Positions 28,418 to 29,010 of a stretch of 29,010 nt of DNA are shown piece by piece (the first letter of the stretch is position 1; each line of letters begins with the position of its first letter). Both the position numbers and the translations under genes were made by a program. The stretch covers positions 1-29,010 of IMG/VR virus record IMGVR_UViG_3300036845_000044; one strand, 5' to 3'. Below the pieces are notes generated by a model, which saw only the letters and a list, made by a program, of their open reading frames with translations, was not told the origin of the DNA and did no database searches. Origin of the DNA: a virus.

Positions 28418-29010
28418 TGCCGAACGTTCAGGGGTTCATCCAGCAATACGCACCGGTCGCGGCCCAGGTGTCGCAGCAGATCGGCGTCGCTCCGGATGTC
28501 CTGCTAGGTCAGTGGGGCCTGGAAACCGGATGGGGCAAGTCGGTTATCCCCGGCACGAACAACCTCGGCAACATCAAGGGGCCCGGCGTCTCAGCGACGG
28601 ACAACCAGACCGGCTCGAGCGATCAGTATCGTGCCTATGCCTCTCCTCAAGACTTCGGCAACGACTTCGCAAGCCTCATTGCGCGGCGGTATCAGGGCGC
28701 TGTCGGTACCGGTGGCGATGCCAGCGCATACGGCAACGCTCTGGCGAAGGGCGGCTATGCAGAGGATTCTGGCTATGCAAACAAACTGGCCGGCGCGGTC
28801 GGAATGGTGAGGAAGTTCGGGGACGCGATTGCCTCGGCACTCTCCGGGACTGCGAATGCATCGGAACTGAGCCCGCAGAATGGTGCGCCCGTTATCTCGG
28901 CTACTGGACAACGAATCATGCCGCAGCAAGCAAAACCGCAGGCCGCGCCGGCTGCCGCCGCGCCTGCAGCATCGACCGGCGATCCGCTACTCGATATGGC
29001 GAACGCAGTG
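28417..29010 (+). CDS. Partial ejection protein with N-terminal glucosaminidase-like lysozyme domain
   Basis: The ATG overlaps the previous stop; the frame is open to the end of the window (198 codons seen), so the gene is cut. Residues about 1-130 (FIQQYAPVAAQVSQQIGVAP, LLGQWGLETGWGKSVIPGTN, NLGNIKG, QYRAYASPQDFGNDFASLIA) match the flagellar-FlgJ/glucosaminidase type of muralytic domain, with E of LETGW as the likely catalytic Glu. A Pro/Ala linker follows near residue 170. Virion-carried lysozymes of this kind open the peptidoglycan during DNA entry, usually fused to a large ejection protein, so more helical sequence is expected beyond the window. Confidence 0.82.
   Translation, partial: MPNVQGFIQQYAPVAAQVSQQIGVAPDVLLGQWGLETGWGKSVIPGTNNLGNIKGPGVSATDNQTGSSDQYRAYASPQDFGNDFASLIARRYQGAVGTGGDASAYGNALAKGGYAEDSGYANKLAGAVGMVRKFGDAIASALSGTANASELSPQNGAPVISATGQRIMPQQAKPQAAPAAAAPAASTGDPLLDMANAV

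Noticed and set aside
1-29010. Insertion sequences or transposases
   Set aside because: No transposase motifs, no terminal inverted repeats with target duplications; the mobile genes here are homing endonucleases.

Overview
The window is about 29 kb of a temperate, lambdoid podovirus or prophage. GC content is high, third codon positions favour G/C, and gene relatives point to a Burkholderia/Paraburkholderia-type host; the host is inferred from composition and familiar protein styles, not shown. No integrase, attachment site, tRNA or lysis cassette is visible, and both ends cut through genes, so the genome continues on both sides.

Layout. (1) 1-5588, minus strand: a long leftward early operon driven by a near-consensus promoter at 5632-5660. 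It holds an Ala-rich repeat protein, a run of very small membrane or zinc-binding proteins, a free-standing HNH endonuclease, a Sak4-like recombination ATPase, an SSB-like protein, a Gp157-like protein and small hypotheticals. (2) 5632-6717: the immunity region. It has a leftward repressor gene, a divergent Cro-like gene, and palindromic operators of one consensus (TTARGAC-N6-GTCTAA) on both PL and PR. A strong terminator follows the cro-like gene. (3) 6770-13602, plus strand: the rightward early operon. It encodes a CII-like regulator, a lambda O-like initiator carrying six iterons (the probable origin), a primase-helicase, NinG, many small overlapping ORFs and a Q-like candidate. (4) 13908-29010, plus strand: the late structural operon with P22-like order. 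It runs small and large terminase, portal, scaffold, coat, gp4-like and gp10-like tail factors, small tail proteins, a 2OG-oxygenase-like enzyme and a GNAT acetyltransferase, then three ejection proteins, the last with a glucosaminidase-like domain.

The most unusual feature is a set of four free-standing HNH endonuclease genes from two families, each lodged beside a core phage gene: Sak4 (A, 2908-3324), primase (B, 8278-8838), coat (C, 20369-20971) and gp10 (D, 22220-22837). At gp10 and primase the 5' end of the target gene is present twice. A G/C-ending native copy lies upstream of the endonuclease, and a diverged copy downstream restores the full reading frame. At gp10 the two 22-codon copies agree at 20 of 22 residues but at only about 64% of bases. 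The tiny upstream ORF also ends in a diverged copy of the gp4 C-terminus (SDMEY-stop versus SDTEY-stop). I read this as homing that brought diverged donor flanks along with the endonuclease, with the left junction made at a few bases of microhomology. At the coat gene the last 26 codons shift abruptly to A/T-ending codons, and the following HNH gene has its ribosome binding site buried in a perfect 13-bp hairpin.
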